From: Sinohyriopsis cumingii
Lineage: Eukaryota > Mollusca > Bivalvia > Unionida > Unionidae
Length of the DNA: 64,000 nucleotides
Reading direction: 5' to 3'
Assembly: GCA_028554795.2 (NCBI GenBank)
Contig: CM068828.1
Coordinates: forward strand, 9,929,314-9,993,313
The notes under the pieces are model-generated. The model did no database searches and had not been told where the DNA came from. It saw only the letters and a program-made list of their open reading frames with translations. The translations under genes were made by a program, and so were the position numbers. This document shows, piece after piece, positions 48,699 to 61,200 of the stretch. The number at the start of each line of letters is the position of its first letter. Position 1 is the first letter of the stretch.

Positions 48699-48909
48699 CT
48701 GTATATACTCGCTTATAAGTCGAGTCAAACTGTAAACAACAACGATCACGATCTGCCTTAACATAATGCACCTGCAGATCAGGCATTTTGTTGTTTGTTC
48801 TTCTGATTACTCTGAACAAACAGCATAGACTCAGATCCGCTGGCACATTATGAGATGCTGATCCAGGTCTGTGCAGTTTGCAGTTAGACTCATAAGTGAG
48901 TATATATGG
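48699..48909. mobile_element. Palindromic MITE, 211 bp, TA target site
   Basis: Left end CTGTATATACTCGCTTATAA and the reverse of the right end CCATATATACTCACTTATGA form an inverted repeat, bounded by TA at 48697-48698 and 48910-48911. The complementarity continues inwards (GTCAAACTG against GTCTAACTG, ATAATGCACCTGCAGATC against ATAATGTGCCAGCGGATC), so nearly the whole element could fold into one hairpin. A TA duplication suggests a Tc1/mariner-type source; no transposase is present. Confidence 0.75.
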
Positions 48910-50264
48910 TAAATAGCATACAACTTTGTCAAACTTTTTACCTTTATCTTTAAAATGGACATAAAAGTCTTCATTATACTTGGATTATTAAATGTATTGA
49001 ATTGAAACAAAGGGGATAGTGAGAATGGTCTAAAAACAATGCATTGTGAAGAGAACTTAGCTTTTTGTCAGTTTTGAAAGCATGTATTTCACCAAATCAC
49101 CACCAAGGCTGGACCTTATACATATAATTATTAACTGCAAAACAAAATCATATCTCTAAGCTGCTTGCTGTAGACTTAAATAAACAAAACAATTCATTCC
49201 ATTACAGCAATTCTTCAACTTTCTTCCATTTACCTATCTTGCTTTGCATGGCACATTGCTATAATCATGACAGGTGCTTTTGCATAATGGAAAGACAGAT
49301 AGAGAGCTTTCATATATTAGAATTCACAGGTCATGGGGAAATAGCCACAATTCTTCTTTAGCACAGGCCAGCTGGCACTGAACAATTGGTAGGTTTGAAA
49401 ACAATTAAGGACATAATTATGTAGAACATGCATCAAGTTTGAGATCTCTTGATTTAATTAATAATCATTTCTTTTATATTTGTAAGTATGTTGATTAGAC
49501 TGATGTTTCCTACATAAGAAACAGCAAAAAACATTTGTTATTGTCCATTACAGACTGACTGGTCTTACCTTTTATTCTATCTTGTAATACTTGTAAATAT
49601 TTAACCTTTGTACCATGTACAGTACATTTATTTAATACTTGTAAATATTTAACCTTTGTACCATGTACAGTACTTGTAAGCATTTAACCTTTGATTAATA
49701 TTGCTTTTAACTCTGCATTTGACTCTGTAACTTTCTCAGGTGACTTTGAACTTAGTTTTGGTTCTCAAAGAATAAGTGTTATTTGGGTGACTGTACATGC
49801 ATTGTTTTCATTTTGTTGGGTTAATTGCTAAAACCTGTCTTTATATATTTTTGTACATGTTTTTCAGTGACATTTTTATATGTTTTTATTTGTGCCAACT
49901 TCATAAAAATATTAGGTAAAAGTATAATGACTTGGTGGAGAGACAGCCATGCATTTTTATAGTCGATTATTTTATTAATTGAATAGTCTATGCTATCATA
50001 TTTCAGACAGCTTCAGCATCTTCTTTCTTGTACCAACCCACAGATACTTATGCATTTTTTTTGAAGTATAATTTCTCTAACTCGGCCACCATAATTAGAT
50101 CACTTTACAATTACACATTTTATGGTTTGGGAAGTATCACAATGTTTTCATAGAATTCTTTGCTTAAAATTATTTATCTTTCATTTCGGGTAATACATGT
50201 ATGTTAGTCTGCTGTAGTAGGCGAGTCCTTTAATATTAAAAGCATGCTGTATTGCTTAATAAGA

Positions 50265-51180
50265 GCCTTCTGCACTAGCTACTGTAGTTCAACTGACTGA
50301 AGTACAGTCATGCCATGTGATGTACCAATAGTAGAAAGAACCTTCTGTACTGGCTACTGTAGTTCAACTGACAGTGAAGTACAGTCGTACCATGTGATGT
50401 ACCAATAGCAGAAAGAGCCTTCTGCACTGGCTTCTGTAGTTCAACTGACAGTCATGTACAGTCATACCATGTGATGTACCAATAGCAGAAAGAGCCTTCT
50501 GCACTGGCTACTGTAGTTCAACTGACAGTCATGTACAGTCATACCATGTGATGTACCAGTAGTAGAAAGAGCCTTCTACACTGACTTCAGTAGTTCAACT
50601 GACAGTGAAGTACAGTCGTACCATGTTATGTACCAGTAGTAGAAAGAGCCTTCTGCACTGGCTACAGTAGTTACACTGACAGTCAAGTACAGCCGTACCA
50701 TGTTATGTACCAGTAGTAGAAAGAGCCTTCTGCACTGGCTACTGTAGTTCAACTGACAGTGAAGTACAGTCGTACCATGTGATGTACCAGTAGTAGAAAG
50801 AGCCTTCTGCACTGGCTTCTGTAGTTCAACTGACAGTGAAGTACAGTCATACCATGTGATGTACCAATAGCAGAAAGAGCCTTCTGCACTGGCTTCTGTA
50901 GTTCAACTGACAGTCATGTACAGTCGTACCATGTGATGTACCAATAGCAGAAAGAGCCTTCTGCACTGGCTACTGTAGTTCAACTGACAGTGAAGTACAG
51001 TCGTACCATGTAATGTACCAATAGTAGAAAGAGCCTTCTGCACTGGCTACTGTAGTTCAACTGACAGTGAAGTACAGTCATACCATGTGATGTACCAGTA
51101 GTAGAAAGAGCCTTCTGCACTGGTTTCTGTAGTTCCTTCACCAGGTAAGTACCATGTAGTGTAGTTGGAAGAACATTTTG
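50265..51180. repeat. ~77-bp tandem repeat, about 12 copies
   Basis: The unit runs ACTGTAGTTCAACTGACAGT ... GTACCATGTGATGTACCAAT ... AGAAAGAGCCTTCTGCACTG. Variant sites (GAAGTACAG or CATGTACAG; AATAGCAG or AGTAGTAG) recur in different combinations. The array stops about 650 bp before PABIR exon 4. Confidence 0.95.
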
Positions 51181-51825
51181 CACTTGCTGCTGTAGTTGAA
51201 CATTTACATTGTGCCCCAACATGGACAGTCATGACAACCACCATGCTATGTCAATGGTGCTTCATAGATTGATTAAATGTCTATGGTATGATTTTTCCAA
51301 AATCCACAATTTGTGTACTGTAGGTGGGACATAGGGTTCATGATTGTCAACAGTTCAGAATGACATTTTTTCATTTAGCTCCATTGCTGTAACATGGTGG
51401 CATGTACATTTGTTTGAACTTGTTAGGCCCATTCACTTTGATGAGTTAGATTCAGTTTACTCATATATAGTAGGTAACAGTGACCAAACATGCATTGTCT
51501 ATTTTTTTAGGTTGTTTGATCATGCAGCAGTATGATTGACCAGATTACTTTGAAATCTTGGCCTTTAGTTAGATGGCATTGTTGATGTCTTGATTTTTAC
51601 TGCTATGTGTATGTAATCATTTTCACATTATCACAGAATATAGCCATTATTTAGGCACGATTATTTGCTATGTGACTGCATGTATACTTTCATCATGATA
51701 ATGCATTCCCGGAAAAAGTTTTGATATACTGCTTTCCTTTTTGTGGAACATAATTGGAAAATACTTAGCACTATTTCTATTTAGTGCCCTCAATTTATTG
51801 GATTACTTGCTTTATTCTGTTACAG

Positions 51826-51877
51826 AGAGGTGCGTTCTGCAATTGAAATAACTAGCTCCGTTGAAGAGTTTTCTCTT
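51826..51877 (+). CDS. PABIR: PABIR/FAM122-family protein, coding exon 4
   Basis: A 52-nt micro-exon. Its first base completes R107 and the next 17 codons read EVRSAIEITSSVEEFSL (108-124), matching the family's EVQTAMQISHSWEESLSL. This continues the PP2A-inhibitory helix of exon 3. Acceptor TTCTGTTACAG, donor CTT|GTAAGT, phase 0. It is too short to be found by length alone; identity rests on phase and on the family match. Confidence 0.92.
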
Positions 51878-51924
51878 GTAAGTATTGTGAGTATTATATT
51901 TTTTCAAGTAATTTATAGTTATAT

Positions 51925-52170
51925 TTGGCTGCTGAATAAAACAAATATTGATACCATTCAGTTACAGTAGGCTGTGTACATGATACGGATGCAAGGTTTT
52001 CATAATTGGCCACTGAATAAAACAAGTATTGATACCATTCAGTTACAGTAGGCTGTGTACATGATACGGATGCAAGGTTTTTATAATTGGCCACTGAATA
52101 AAACAAATATTGATACCATTCAGTTACAGTAGGCTGTGTACATGATACAGATGCAAGGTCTTTATAATTG
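51925..52170. repeat. 81-bp tandem repeat, 3 copies
   Basis: The unit contains GGCCACTGAATAAAACAAGT, ATTGATACCATTCAGTTACA and GTAGGCTGTGTACATGATAC. The second and third copies are nearly identical. It starts about 47 bp after the exon 4 donor site. Confidence 0.9.
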
Positions 52171-52309
52171 GGTAAAAGTGTGTGTCCATCGCAGGAAATA
52201 CTCCATCATAATTTGAATTATAAGTATGACAAAAAGTATGTTTTATGAAAATTGTCAGAAAATAACAAATAAAATTCTGTTTATAGTACTTTTAATGTAA
52301 ATACAGGGA

Positions 52310-52440
52310 AATTCTGCTGTAATGATTTGCATGGGATCCATAACTATCAAGCCCATCACTGTGATAAAGGTGAATCCAACTGTAATGCAGTACTTTGGGT
52401 CTATAACAATTAAGCCCATTATATACATAACTATGGTAAT
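52310..52440. repeat. ~65-bp direct repeat, 2 diverged copies
   Basis: Both copies have TGTAATG, a GGGATCCATAAC or GGGTCTATAAC block, and AAGCCCAT followed by an A/T-rich spacer. Possibly related to the 34962 and 36285 fragments through the GGATCC-type motif. Confidence 0.5.
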
Positions 52441-53026
52441 GGGAGAATGATACAAATGTGATGTTTTCGTTTTAGTAGTGGTGGGTAAAATGGGGGTGTA
52501 ACATAGTTTTAATTTTACTACAATAAAATTATTTAAAAGACGAGATAAAGACAGCCTTTACTTTACGAATATTAGTCATTGCTGTTTAAGAACATTTATT
52601 TTTTATCTCTTTGTTGGTTTGGCTAATGTTTTGAGTAGTATTTTGCAGTAAGGCACATCAGAGAATAACATTTACAGTCACGTTGTGACCATTTTATATC
52701 TGTGCTATAAAGAATTGTTATAGCATGATTCCTGTTCTGTACTAAATAATTTAGAATTTTATTTATGTATTTTAAATAGTCTTTACTTTTATTAAATTTG
52801 AATTGCTTCCCAATTTTGTGCCAGGTCCTAAAAGCTTGTCCTGTATGCTTGTGAATCTTGTATTGTTCATTTCTCTTTCTCTGTTTAAAAATGTATCATA
52901 TACGAATAAGTGGTTACATACATGACGCTGAGGTACCGAGTCATAATGTATCAGAAACTCTTTGCCTCAGCCTGTACATTGCTGTGATTTTAAATAGTGA
53001 ATATGTGATAATCTCATTTCATCAAG

Positions 53027-53152
53027 GTTGACCATGAACCCATGTCTGCAGAACAAGTGCCTCGGCGACCAAGATCTTTCAGCGAGTCACTGCACATTTT
53101 CACATCACCAGTTATGATAGCTGGTGCTCAGTCTCCTACAAGAGTGGGAAAA
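53027..53152 (+). CDS. PABIR: PABIR/FAM122-family protein, coding exon 5
   Basis: 126 nt, residues 125-166. RRPRSFSESLHIF and AGAQSPTRVGK correspond to the family's [22 protein letters not shown] block. RSFSES is another basic-directed serine motif. Donor AAA|GTAAGT is strong; the acceptor ATCAAG is weaker than the others (AAG, modest pyrimidine tract). Phase 0 at both ends. The coding sequence is incomplete here: the family's C-terminal third (with SPIPSP-type repeats and a basic end) is not seen before the array or beyond it in this window. Confidence 0.88.
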
Positions 53153-53162
53153 GTAAGTATCT

Positions 53163-53737
53163 ACACAATTGTATAGCATAAAGATGTGTGTACAAGACAG
53201 TGCACAATTGTATGGCATAAAGATGTGTGTACAAGACAATGCACACTTGTATGACATAAAGATGTGTGTACAAGACAATGCACAATTGTATGGCATAAAG
53301 ATGTGTGTGCACGACAATGCACAATTGTATGGCATAAAGATGTGTGTGCAAGACAATGCACAATTGTATGCCATAAAGATGTGTGTACATGACAGTGCAC
53401 AATTGTATGGCATAAAGATGTGTGTACATGACAGTGCACAGTTGTATGGCATAAAGATGTGTGTACAAGACAGTGCACAATTGTATGGCATAAAGATGTG
53501 TGTACAAGACAGTGCACAGTTGTATGGCATAAAGATGTGTGTACTTGACAGTGCACAGTTGTATGGCATAAAGATGTGTGTACAAGACAATGCACAATTG
53601 TATGCCATAAAGATGTGTGTACAAGACAGTGCACAATTGTATGGCATAAAGATGTGTGTACAAGACAGTGCACAGTTGTATGGCATAAAGATGTGTGTGC
53701 AAAACAGTGCATAATTGTATGGTATAAAGATGTTGTG
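53163..53737. repeat. 39-bp tandem repeat, about 15 copies
   Basis: The unit reads AGATGTGTGTACAAGACAGT followed by GCACAATTGTATGGCATAA. At 13 codons the array is open in four frames (for example MCVQDSAQLYGIK on +), giving false proteins of 181-218 residues. The first recognisable copy starts only about 10 bp after the PABIR exon 5 splice donor. Confidence 0.95.
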
Positions 53738-55285
53738 TGATAAGAGAATGGCATTGCACATTTATGGTTTGCTCCAAGTTTGCAGAATATTTAATTCTAG
53801 TCTGATAAGTTACCAGAAATACATTTAACCAAAGTTATCTTATGTTTGAGAGGAAATTGGAGAATCAACATAAAAAAATCACTTACCTTGAATAAATTAC
53901 CCTGTTCATATTGCAGTTAGGGATTGAACGTTATTTTTAATTATAACAAAAATGAAACTTTATACATTTGAATATTTTTCAAATTTGGAAACTACTTGGC
54001 TGAAGATTCATTTTAGCTCATTATTCTTTGAGTCCAAGTGAATTTTTGGTACAGTACCACCTGTTTAACATCCTCAAGCCCGAGGTAATACTGTCAACAT
54101 AAGCAGCTGTAAAGATAGGTGTTGAGGGCGGGGCTGAAAAAATATCAAAATTTAGAAGACGAAGTGAAATTCATCTGTAAGGGGTAACATGCCAGTCAGT
54201 GCATAGGATTTACACTTTGACAAAATAAATAATTGAAAATTAAAGTAAATGAAAACAAAAGTCAACACAAGTTTGAAATACACATGTATGTTGACAGATT
54301 ACATTTGTGTTACCTTTGTGTTATAAAATACATAATGCATGAAATACGGTACATGACATGAAAAACCCACAAAATTGGGTATATGTGACATGTTAGAAAA
54401 TTTCTGTATTAGTCACATCCCATTAGAAAATATGTACAGTGTATAAACACATCTATAAAAAGAAATGGTAGTCTCATTTTATGTACTGTGTAATCCATTG
54501 CCAAGCAACACGTATCACTAAATAATTAACTATGATATGCATTGTCACCAACAGAATGTGGATGTATATATGTTACAGTATTTACATAATACATTTACTT
54601 AAATTGGCCAAGATTTTGGACTGCCTGAAGCAACATATGTAACCTTAATGAGGCTACCAAGGGAAAGAGGCTACTCACAGGAAAATGAAAATCTGTCACC
54701 AAGTTTTGAATTAGTTAAGCATAATTTAAGTTAAAATTTTGTAAAACACTCACAAATTACAGAATACACAAGCAGAGTAATGCATATAAATAAGGTTATC
54801 TGTAGCATAATCAGTGCATAGGATTAAAATGGAATTTATTTAAAATTTTATGACAATTAAATGCTTTTAGCAAAATGGGTGGGTTTGGGGGATAATAGTA
54901 GTTCTGAATTTTATGCAAACTTCTTCTGTTTTAGCCTTGACCATTGTTCTCACTGTATCATACACAGCAACTTTTCCAACTGACCATGTGCTTCATCTGA
55001 TATTGACTATGAACTTGATAGTGAAAAAAATCGGGTCAAACCATTGTACATAGAAAATGCCTCACACACATCTTTGTGAGATGCTATATCTTCAGCTTCC
55101 TCAGTGACCAGATATTTAGTTTCAAGAGATTATTAATTTAATTTTTGTTTTAAACTGCCTTTGGAAGCCATCATAAACATAAAGTTATTTTTTTCTGCAG
55201 AAAATTAAACTTGCATAATAAATTTGTTCCAATCACTGATAATTTTGGAAAATGAAACAATCAGTTAAATTTCATTGTTTGTTTT
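53738..55285. other. Probable PABIR intron 5, no gene seen
   Basis: AT-rich sequence searched for the missing PABIR C-terminal exons; no match or well-bounded exon was found. Confidence 0.5.
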
Positions 55286-58200
55286 ACAAGTTTGCAACTG
55301 GCTTCTTTTAATGAAGGGTCCACTGGTTTTATACAAGATTTTAACTGGCTTGTTTGATGAAGGGTCCACTGGTTTTATACAAGATTTTAACTGGCTTGTT
55401 TTGATGAAGGGTCCACTGGTTTTATACAAGATTGTAACTGGCTTGTTTTGATGAAGGGTCCACTAGTTTTATACAAGATTGTAACTGGCTTGTTTTGATG
55501 AAGGGTCCACTGGTTTTATACAAGATTGTAACTGGCTTGTTTTGATGAAGGGTCCACTAGTTTTATACAAGATTGTAACTGGCTTGTTTTGACGAAGGGT
55601 CCACTAGTTTTATACAAGATTGTAACTGGCTTGTTTTGATGAAGGGTCCGCTGGCTTTATACAAGATTGTAACTGGTTTGTTTTGATGAAGGGTCCACTA
55701 GTTTTATACAAGATTGTAACTGGCTTGTTTTGATGAAGGGTCCACTAGTTTTATACAAGATTGTAACTGGCTTGTTTTGATGAAGGGTCCACTGACTTTA
55801 TACAAGATTGTAACTGGCTTGTTTTGATGAAGGGTCCACTAGTTTTATACAAGATTGTAACTGGCTTGTTTTGATAAAGGGTCCACTAGTTTTATACAAG
55901 ATTGTAACTGGCTTGTTTTGATGAAGGGTCCACTAGTTTTATACAAGATTGTAACTTGCTTGTTTTGATGAAGGGTCCACTGGCATTATACAAGATTGTA
56001 ACTGGCTTGTTTTGGTGAAGGGTCCACTAGTTTTATACAAGATTGTAACTGGCTTGTTTTTGATGAATGGTCTACTGGTTTTATACAAGATTGTAACTGG
56101 CTTGTTTTTGATGAATGGTCTACTGGTTTTATACAAGATTGTAACGGGCTTGTTTTGATGAATGGTCCACTGGTTTTATACAAGATTGTAACTGGCTTGT
56201 TTTGATGAAGGGTCCACTAGTTTTATACAAGATTGTAACTGGCTTGTTTTTGATGAATGGTCCACTGGCATTATACAAGATTGTAACTGGCTTGTTTTTG
56301 ATGAATGGTCTGCTGGTTTTATACAAGATTGTAACTGGCTTGTTTTGATGAAGGGTCCACTGGCTTTATGCAAGATTGTAACTGGCTTGTTTTGATGAAG
56401 GGTCCACTAGTTTTATGCAAGATTGTAACTGGCTTGTTTTGATGAAGGGTCCACTAGTTTTATACAAGATTGTAACTGGCTTGTTTTGATGAAGGGTCCA
56501 CTGGTTTTATACAAGATTGTAACTGGCTTGTTTTGATGAAGGGTCCACTGGTTTTATACAAGATTGTAACTGGCTTGTTTTGATGAAGGGTCCACTAGTT
56601 TTATACAAGATTGTAACTGGCTTGTTTTGATGAAGGGTCCACTAGTTTTATACAAGATTGTAACTGGCTTGTTTTGATGAAGGGTCCGCTGGCTTTATAC
56701 AAGATTGTAACTGGTTTGTTTTGATGAAGGGTCCACTAGTTTTATACAAGATTGTAACTGGCTTGTTTTGATGAAGGGTCCACTAGTTTTATACAAGATT
56801 GTAACTGGCTTGTTTTGATGAAGGGTCCACTGACTTTATACAAAATTGTAACTGGCTTGTTTTGATGAAGGGTCCACTAGTTTTATACAAGATTGTAACT
56901 GGCTTGTTTTGATAAAGGGTCCACTAGTTTTATACAAGATTGTAACTGGCTTGTTTTGATGAAGGGTCCACTAGTTTTATACAAGATTGTAACTGGCTTG
57001 TTTTGATGAAGGGTCCGCTGGCTTTATACAAGATTGTAACTGGTTTGTTTTGATGAAGGGTCCACTAGTTTTATACAAGATTGTAACTGGCTTGTTTTGA
57101 TGAAGGGTCCACTAGTTTTATACAAGATTGTAACTGGCTTGTTTTGATGAAGGGTCCACTGACTTTATACAAAATTGTAACTGGCTTGTTTTGATGAAGG
57201 GTCCACTAGTTTTATACAAGATTGTAACTGGCTTGTTTTGATAAAGGGTCCACTAGTTTTATACAAGATTGTAACTGGCTTGTTTTGATGAAGGGTCCAC
57301 TAGTTTTATACAAGATTGTAACTTGCTTGTTTTGATGAAGGGTCCACTGGCATTATACAAGATTGTAACTGGCTTGTTTTGATGAAGGGTCCACTAGTTT
57401 TATAAAAGATTGTAACTGGCTTGTTTTTGATGAATGGTCTACTGGTTTTATACAAGATTGTAACTGGCTTGTTTTTGATGAATGGTCTACTGGTTTTATA
57501 TAAGATTGTAACGGGCTTGTTTTGATGAATGGTCCACTGGTTTTATACAAGATTGTAACTGGCTTGTTTTGATGAAGGGTCCACTAGTTTTATACAAGAT
57601 TGTAACTGGCTTGTTTTTGATGAATGCTCCACTGGCATTATACAAGATTGTAACTGGCTTGTTTTTGATGAATGGTCTGCTGGTTTTATACAAGATTGTA
57701 ACTGGCTTGTTTTGATGAAGGGTCCACTGGCTTTATGCAAGATTGTAACTGGCTTGTTTTGATGAAGGGTCCACTAGCTTTATGCAAGATTGTAACTGGC
57801 TTGTTTTGATGAAGGGTCCACTAGTTTTATGCAAGATTGTAACTGGCTTGTTTTGATGAAGGGTCCACTAGTTTTATACAAGATTGTAACTGGCTTGTTT
57901 TGATGAAGGGTCCGCTGGCTTTATACAAGATTGTAACTGGTTTGTTTTGATGAAGGGTCCACTAGTTTTATACAAGATTGTAACTGGCTTGTTTTGATGA
58001 AGGGTCCACTAGTTTTATACAAGATTGTAACTGGCTTGTTTTTGATGAATGGTCTACTGGTTTTATACAAGATTGTAACTGGCTTGTTTTTGATGAATGG
58101 TCTACTGGTTTTATGCAAGATTGTAACGGGCTTGTTTTGATGAATGGTCCACTGGTTTTATACAAGATTGTAACTGGCTTGTTTTGATGAAGGGTCCACT

Positions 58201-61200
58201 AGTTTTATACAAGATTGTAACTGGCTTGTTTTTGATGAATGCTCCACTGGCATTATACAAGATTGTAACTGGCTTGTTTTTGATGAATGGTCTGCTGGTT
58301 TTATACAAGATTGTAACTGGCTTGTTTTGATGAAGGGTCCACTGGCTTTATGCAAGATTGTAACTGGCTTGTTTTGATGAAGGGTCCACTAGCTTTATGC
58401 AAGATTGTAACTGGCTTGTTTTGATGAAGGGTCCACTAGTTTTATGCAAGATTGTAACTGGCTTGTTTTGATGAAGGGTCCACTAGTTTTATACAAGATT
58501 GTAACTGGCTTGTTTTGATGAAGGGTCCACTGGTTTTATACAAGATTGTAACTGGCTTGTTTTGATGAAGGGTCCACTGGTTTTATACAAGATTGTAACT
58601 GGCTTGTTTTGATGAAGGGTCCACTAGTTTTATACAAGATTGTAACTGGCTTGTTTTGACGAAGGGTCCACTAGTTTTATACAAGATTGTAACTGGCTTG
58701 TTTTGATGAAGGGTCCGCTGGCTTTATACAAGATTGTAACTGGTTTGTTTTGATGAAGGGTCCACTAGTTTTATACAAGATTGTAACTGGCTTGTTTTGA
58801 TGAAGGGTCCACTAGTTTTATACAAGATTGTAACTGGCTTGTTTTTGATGAATGGTCTACTGGTTTTATACAAGATTGTAACTGGCTTGTTTTTGATGAA
58901 TGGTCTACTGGTTTTATACAAGATTGTAACGGGCTTGTTTTGATGAATGGTCCACTGGTTTTATACAAGATTGTAACTGGCTTGTTTTGATGAAGGGTCC
59001 ACTAGTTTTATACAAGATTGTAACTGGCTTGTTTTTGATGAATGCTCCACTGGCATTATACAAGATTGTAACTGGCTTGTTTTTGATGAATGGTCTGCTG
59101 GTTTTATACAAGATTGTAACTGGCTTGTTTTGATGAAGGGTCCACTAGCTTTATGCAAGATTGTAACTGGCTTGTTTTGATGAAGGGTCCACTAGCTTTA
59201 TGCAAGATTGTAACTGGCTTGTTTTGATGAAGGGTCCACTAGTTTTATACAAGATTGTAACTGGCTTGTTTTGATGAAGGGTCCACTGGTTTTATACAAG
59301 ATTGTAACTGGCTTGTTTTGATGAAGGGTCCACTGGCTTTATACAAGATTGTAACTGGCTTGTTTTGATGAAGGGTCCACTGGCTTTATACAAGATTGTA
59401 ACTGGCTTGTTTTGATGAAGGGTCCACTGGTTTTATACAAGATTGTAACTGGCTTGTTTTGATGAAGTGTCCACTAGTTTTATACAAGATTGTAGCTGGC
59501 TTGTTTTGATGAAGGGTCCACTGGTTTTATACAAGATTGTAGCTGGCTTGTTTTGATGAAGGGTCCACTAGTTTTATGCAAGATTGTAACTGGCTTGTTT
59601 TGATGAAGGGTCCACTAGTTTTATACAAGATTGTAACTGGCTTGTTTTGATGAAGGGTCCACTAGTTTTATACAAGATTGAAACTGGCTTGTTTTGATGA
59701 TGGGTCCACTAGTTTTATACAAGATTGTAACTGGCTTGTTTTGATGAAGGGTTCACTGGTTTTATACAAGATTGTAACTGGCTTGTTTTGATGAAGGGTC
59801 CACTGGCTTTATACAAGATTGTAACTGGCATGTTTTGATGAAGGGTCCACTAGTTTTATACAAGATTGTAACTGGCTTGTTTTGATGAAGGGTCCACTAG
59901 TTTTATACAAGATTGTAACTGGCTTGTTTTGATGAAGGGTCCACTGGTTTTATACAAGATTGTAACTGGCTTGTTTTGATGAAGGGTCCACTGGCATTAT
60001 ACAAGATTGTAACTGGCTTGTTTTGATGAAGGGTCCACTGACTTTGTACAATATTGTAACTGGCTTGTTTTGATGAAGGGTCCACTAGTTTTATACAAGA
60101 TTGTAACTGGCTTGTTTTGATGAAGGGTCCACTGGTTTTATACAAGATTGTAACTGGCTTGTTTTGATGAAGGGTCCACTAGTTTTATACAAGATTGTAA
60201 CTGGCTTGTTTTGATGAAGGGTCCACTGGTTTTATACAAGATTGTAACTGGCTTGTTTTGATGAAGGGTCCACTAGTTTTATACAAGATTGTAACTGGCT
60301 TGTTTTTGATGAATGGTCTACTGGTTTTATACAAGATTGTAACTGGCTTGTTTTTGATGAATGGTCTACTGGTTTTATACAAGATTGTAACGGGCTTGTT
60401 TTGATGAATGGTCCACTGGTTTTATACAAGATTGTAACTGGCTTGTTTTGATGAAGGGTTTACTAGTTTTATACAAGATTGTAACTGGCTTGTTTTTGAT
60501 GAATGGTCCACTGGCATTATACAAGATTGTAACTGGCTTGTTTTTGATGAATGGTCTGCTGGTTTTATACAAGATTGTAACTGGCTTGTTTTGATGAAGG
60601 GTCCACTGGCTTTATGCAAGATTGTAACTGGCTTGTTTTGATGAAGGGTCCACTAGCTTTATGCAAGATTGTAACTGGCTTGTTTTGATGAAGGGTCCAC
60701 TAGTTTTATGCAAGATTGTAACTGGCTTGTTTTGATGAAGGGTCCACTAGTTTTATACAAGATTGTAACTGGCTTGTTTTGATGAAGGGTCCACTGGTTT
60801 TATACAAGATTGTAACTGGCTTGTTTTGATGAAGGGTCCACTGGCTTTATACAAGATTGTAACTGGCTTGTTTTGATGAAGGGTCCACTGGCTTTATACA
60901 AGATTGTAACTGGCTTGTTTTGATGAAGGGTCCACTGGTTTTATACAAGATTGTAACTGGCTTGTTTTGATGAAGTGTCCACTAGTTTTATACAAGATTG
61001 TAGCTGGCTTGTTTTGATGAAGGGTCCACTGGTTTTATACAAGATTGTAACTGGCTTGTTTTGATGAAGGGTCCACTAGTTTTATGCAAGATTGTAACTG
61101 GCTTGTTTTGATGAAGGGTCCACTAGTTTTATACAAGATTGAAACTGGCTTGTTTTGATGATGGGTCCACTAGTTTTATACAAGATTGTAACTGGCTTGT

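Larger units (their letters stand above)
32765..51825 (+). other. PABIR intron 3 (about 19 kb)
   Basis: Phase-2 intron with GTGAGA and TTCTGTTACAG. It is packed with tandem arrays (28, 38, ~29, 30, 22 and 77 bp units), an inverted LTR containing a SINE, two more SINEs, a 211-bp MITE and a ~300-bp direct duplication, all listed. No independent gene was found. The frames at 40150-40497 and 41834-42313 have no domain; the second runs into a SINE. Confidence 0.75.
51878..53026 (+). other. PABIR intron 4 (about 1.15 kb)
   Basis: Phase-0 intron starting GTAAGT and ending TTTCATCAAG. It contains an 81-bp repeat (51925-52170) and a ~65-bp dimer (52310-52440). Otherwise AT-rich with no gene. Confidence 0.8.

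Noticed and set aside
53105-53777. Four frames of 181-218 residues on both strands
   Set aside because: They are by-products of the 39-bp minisatellite, whose length is a multiple of three.
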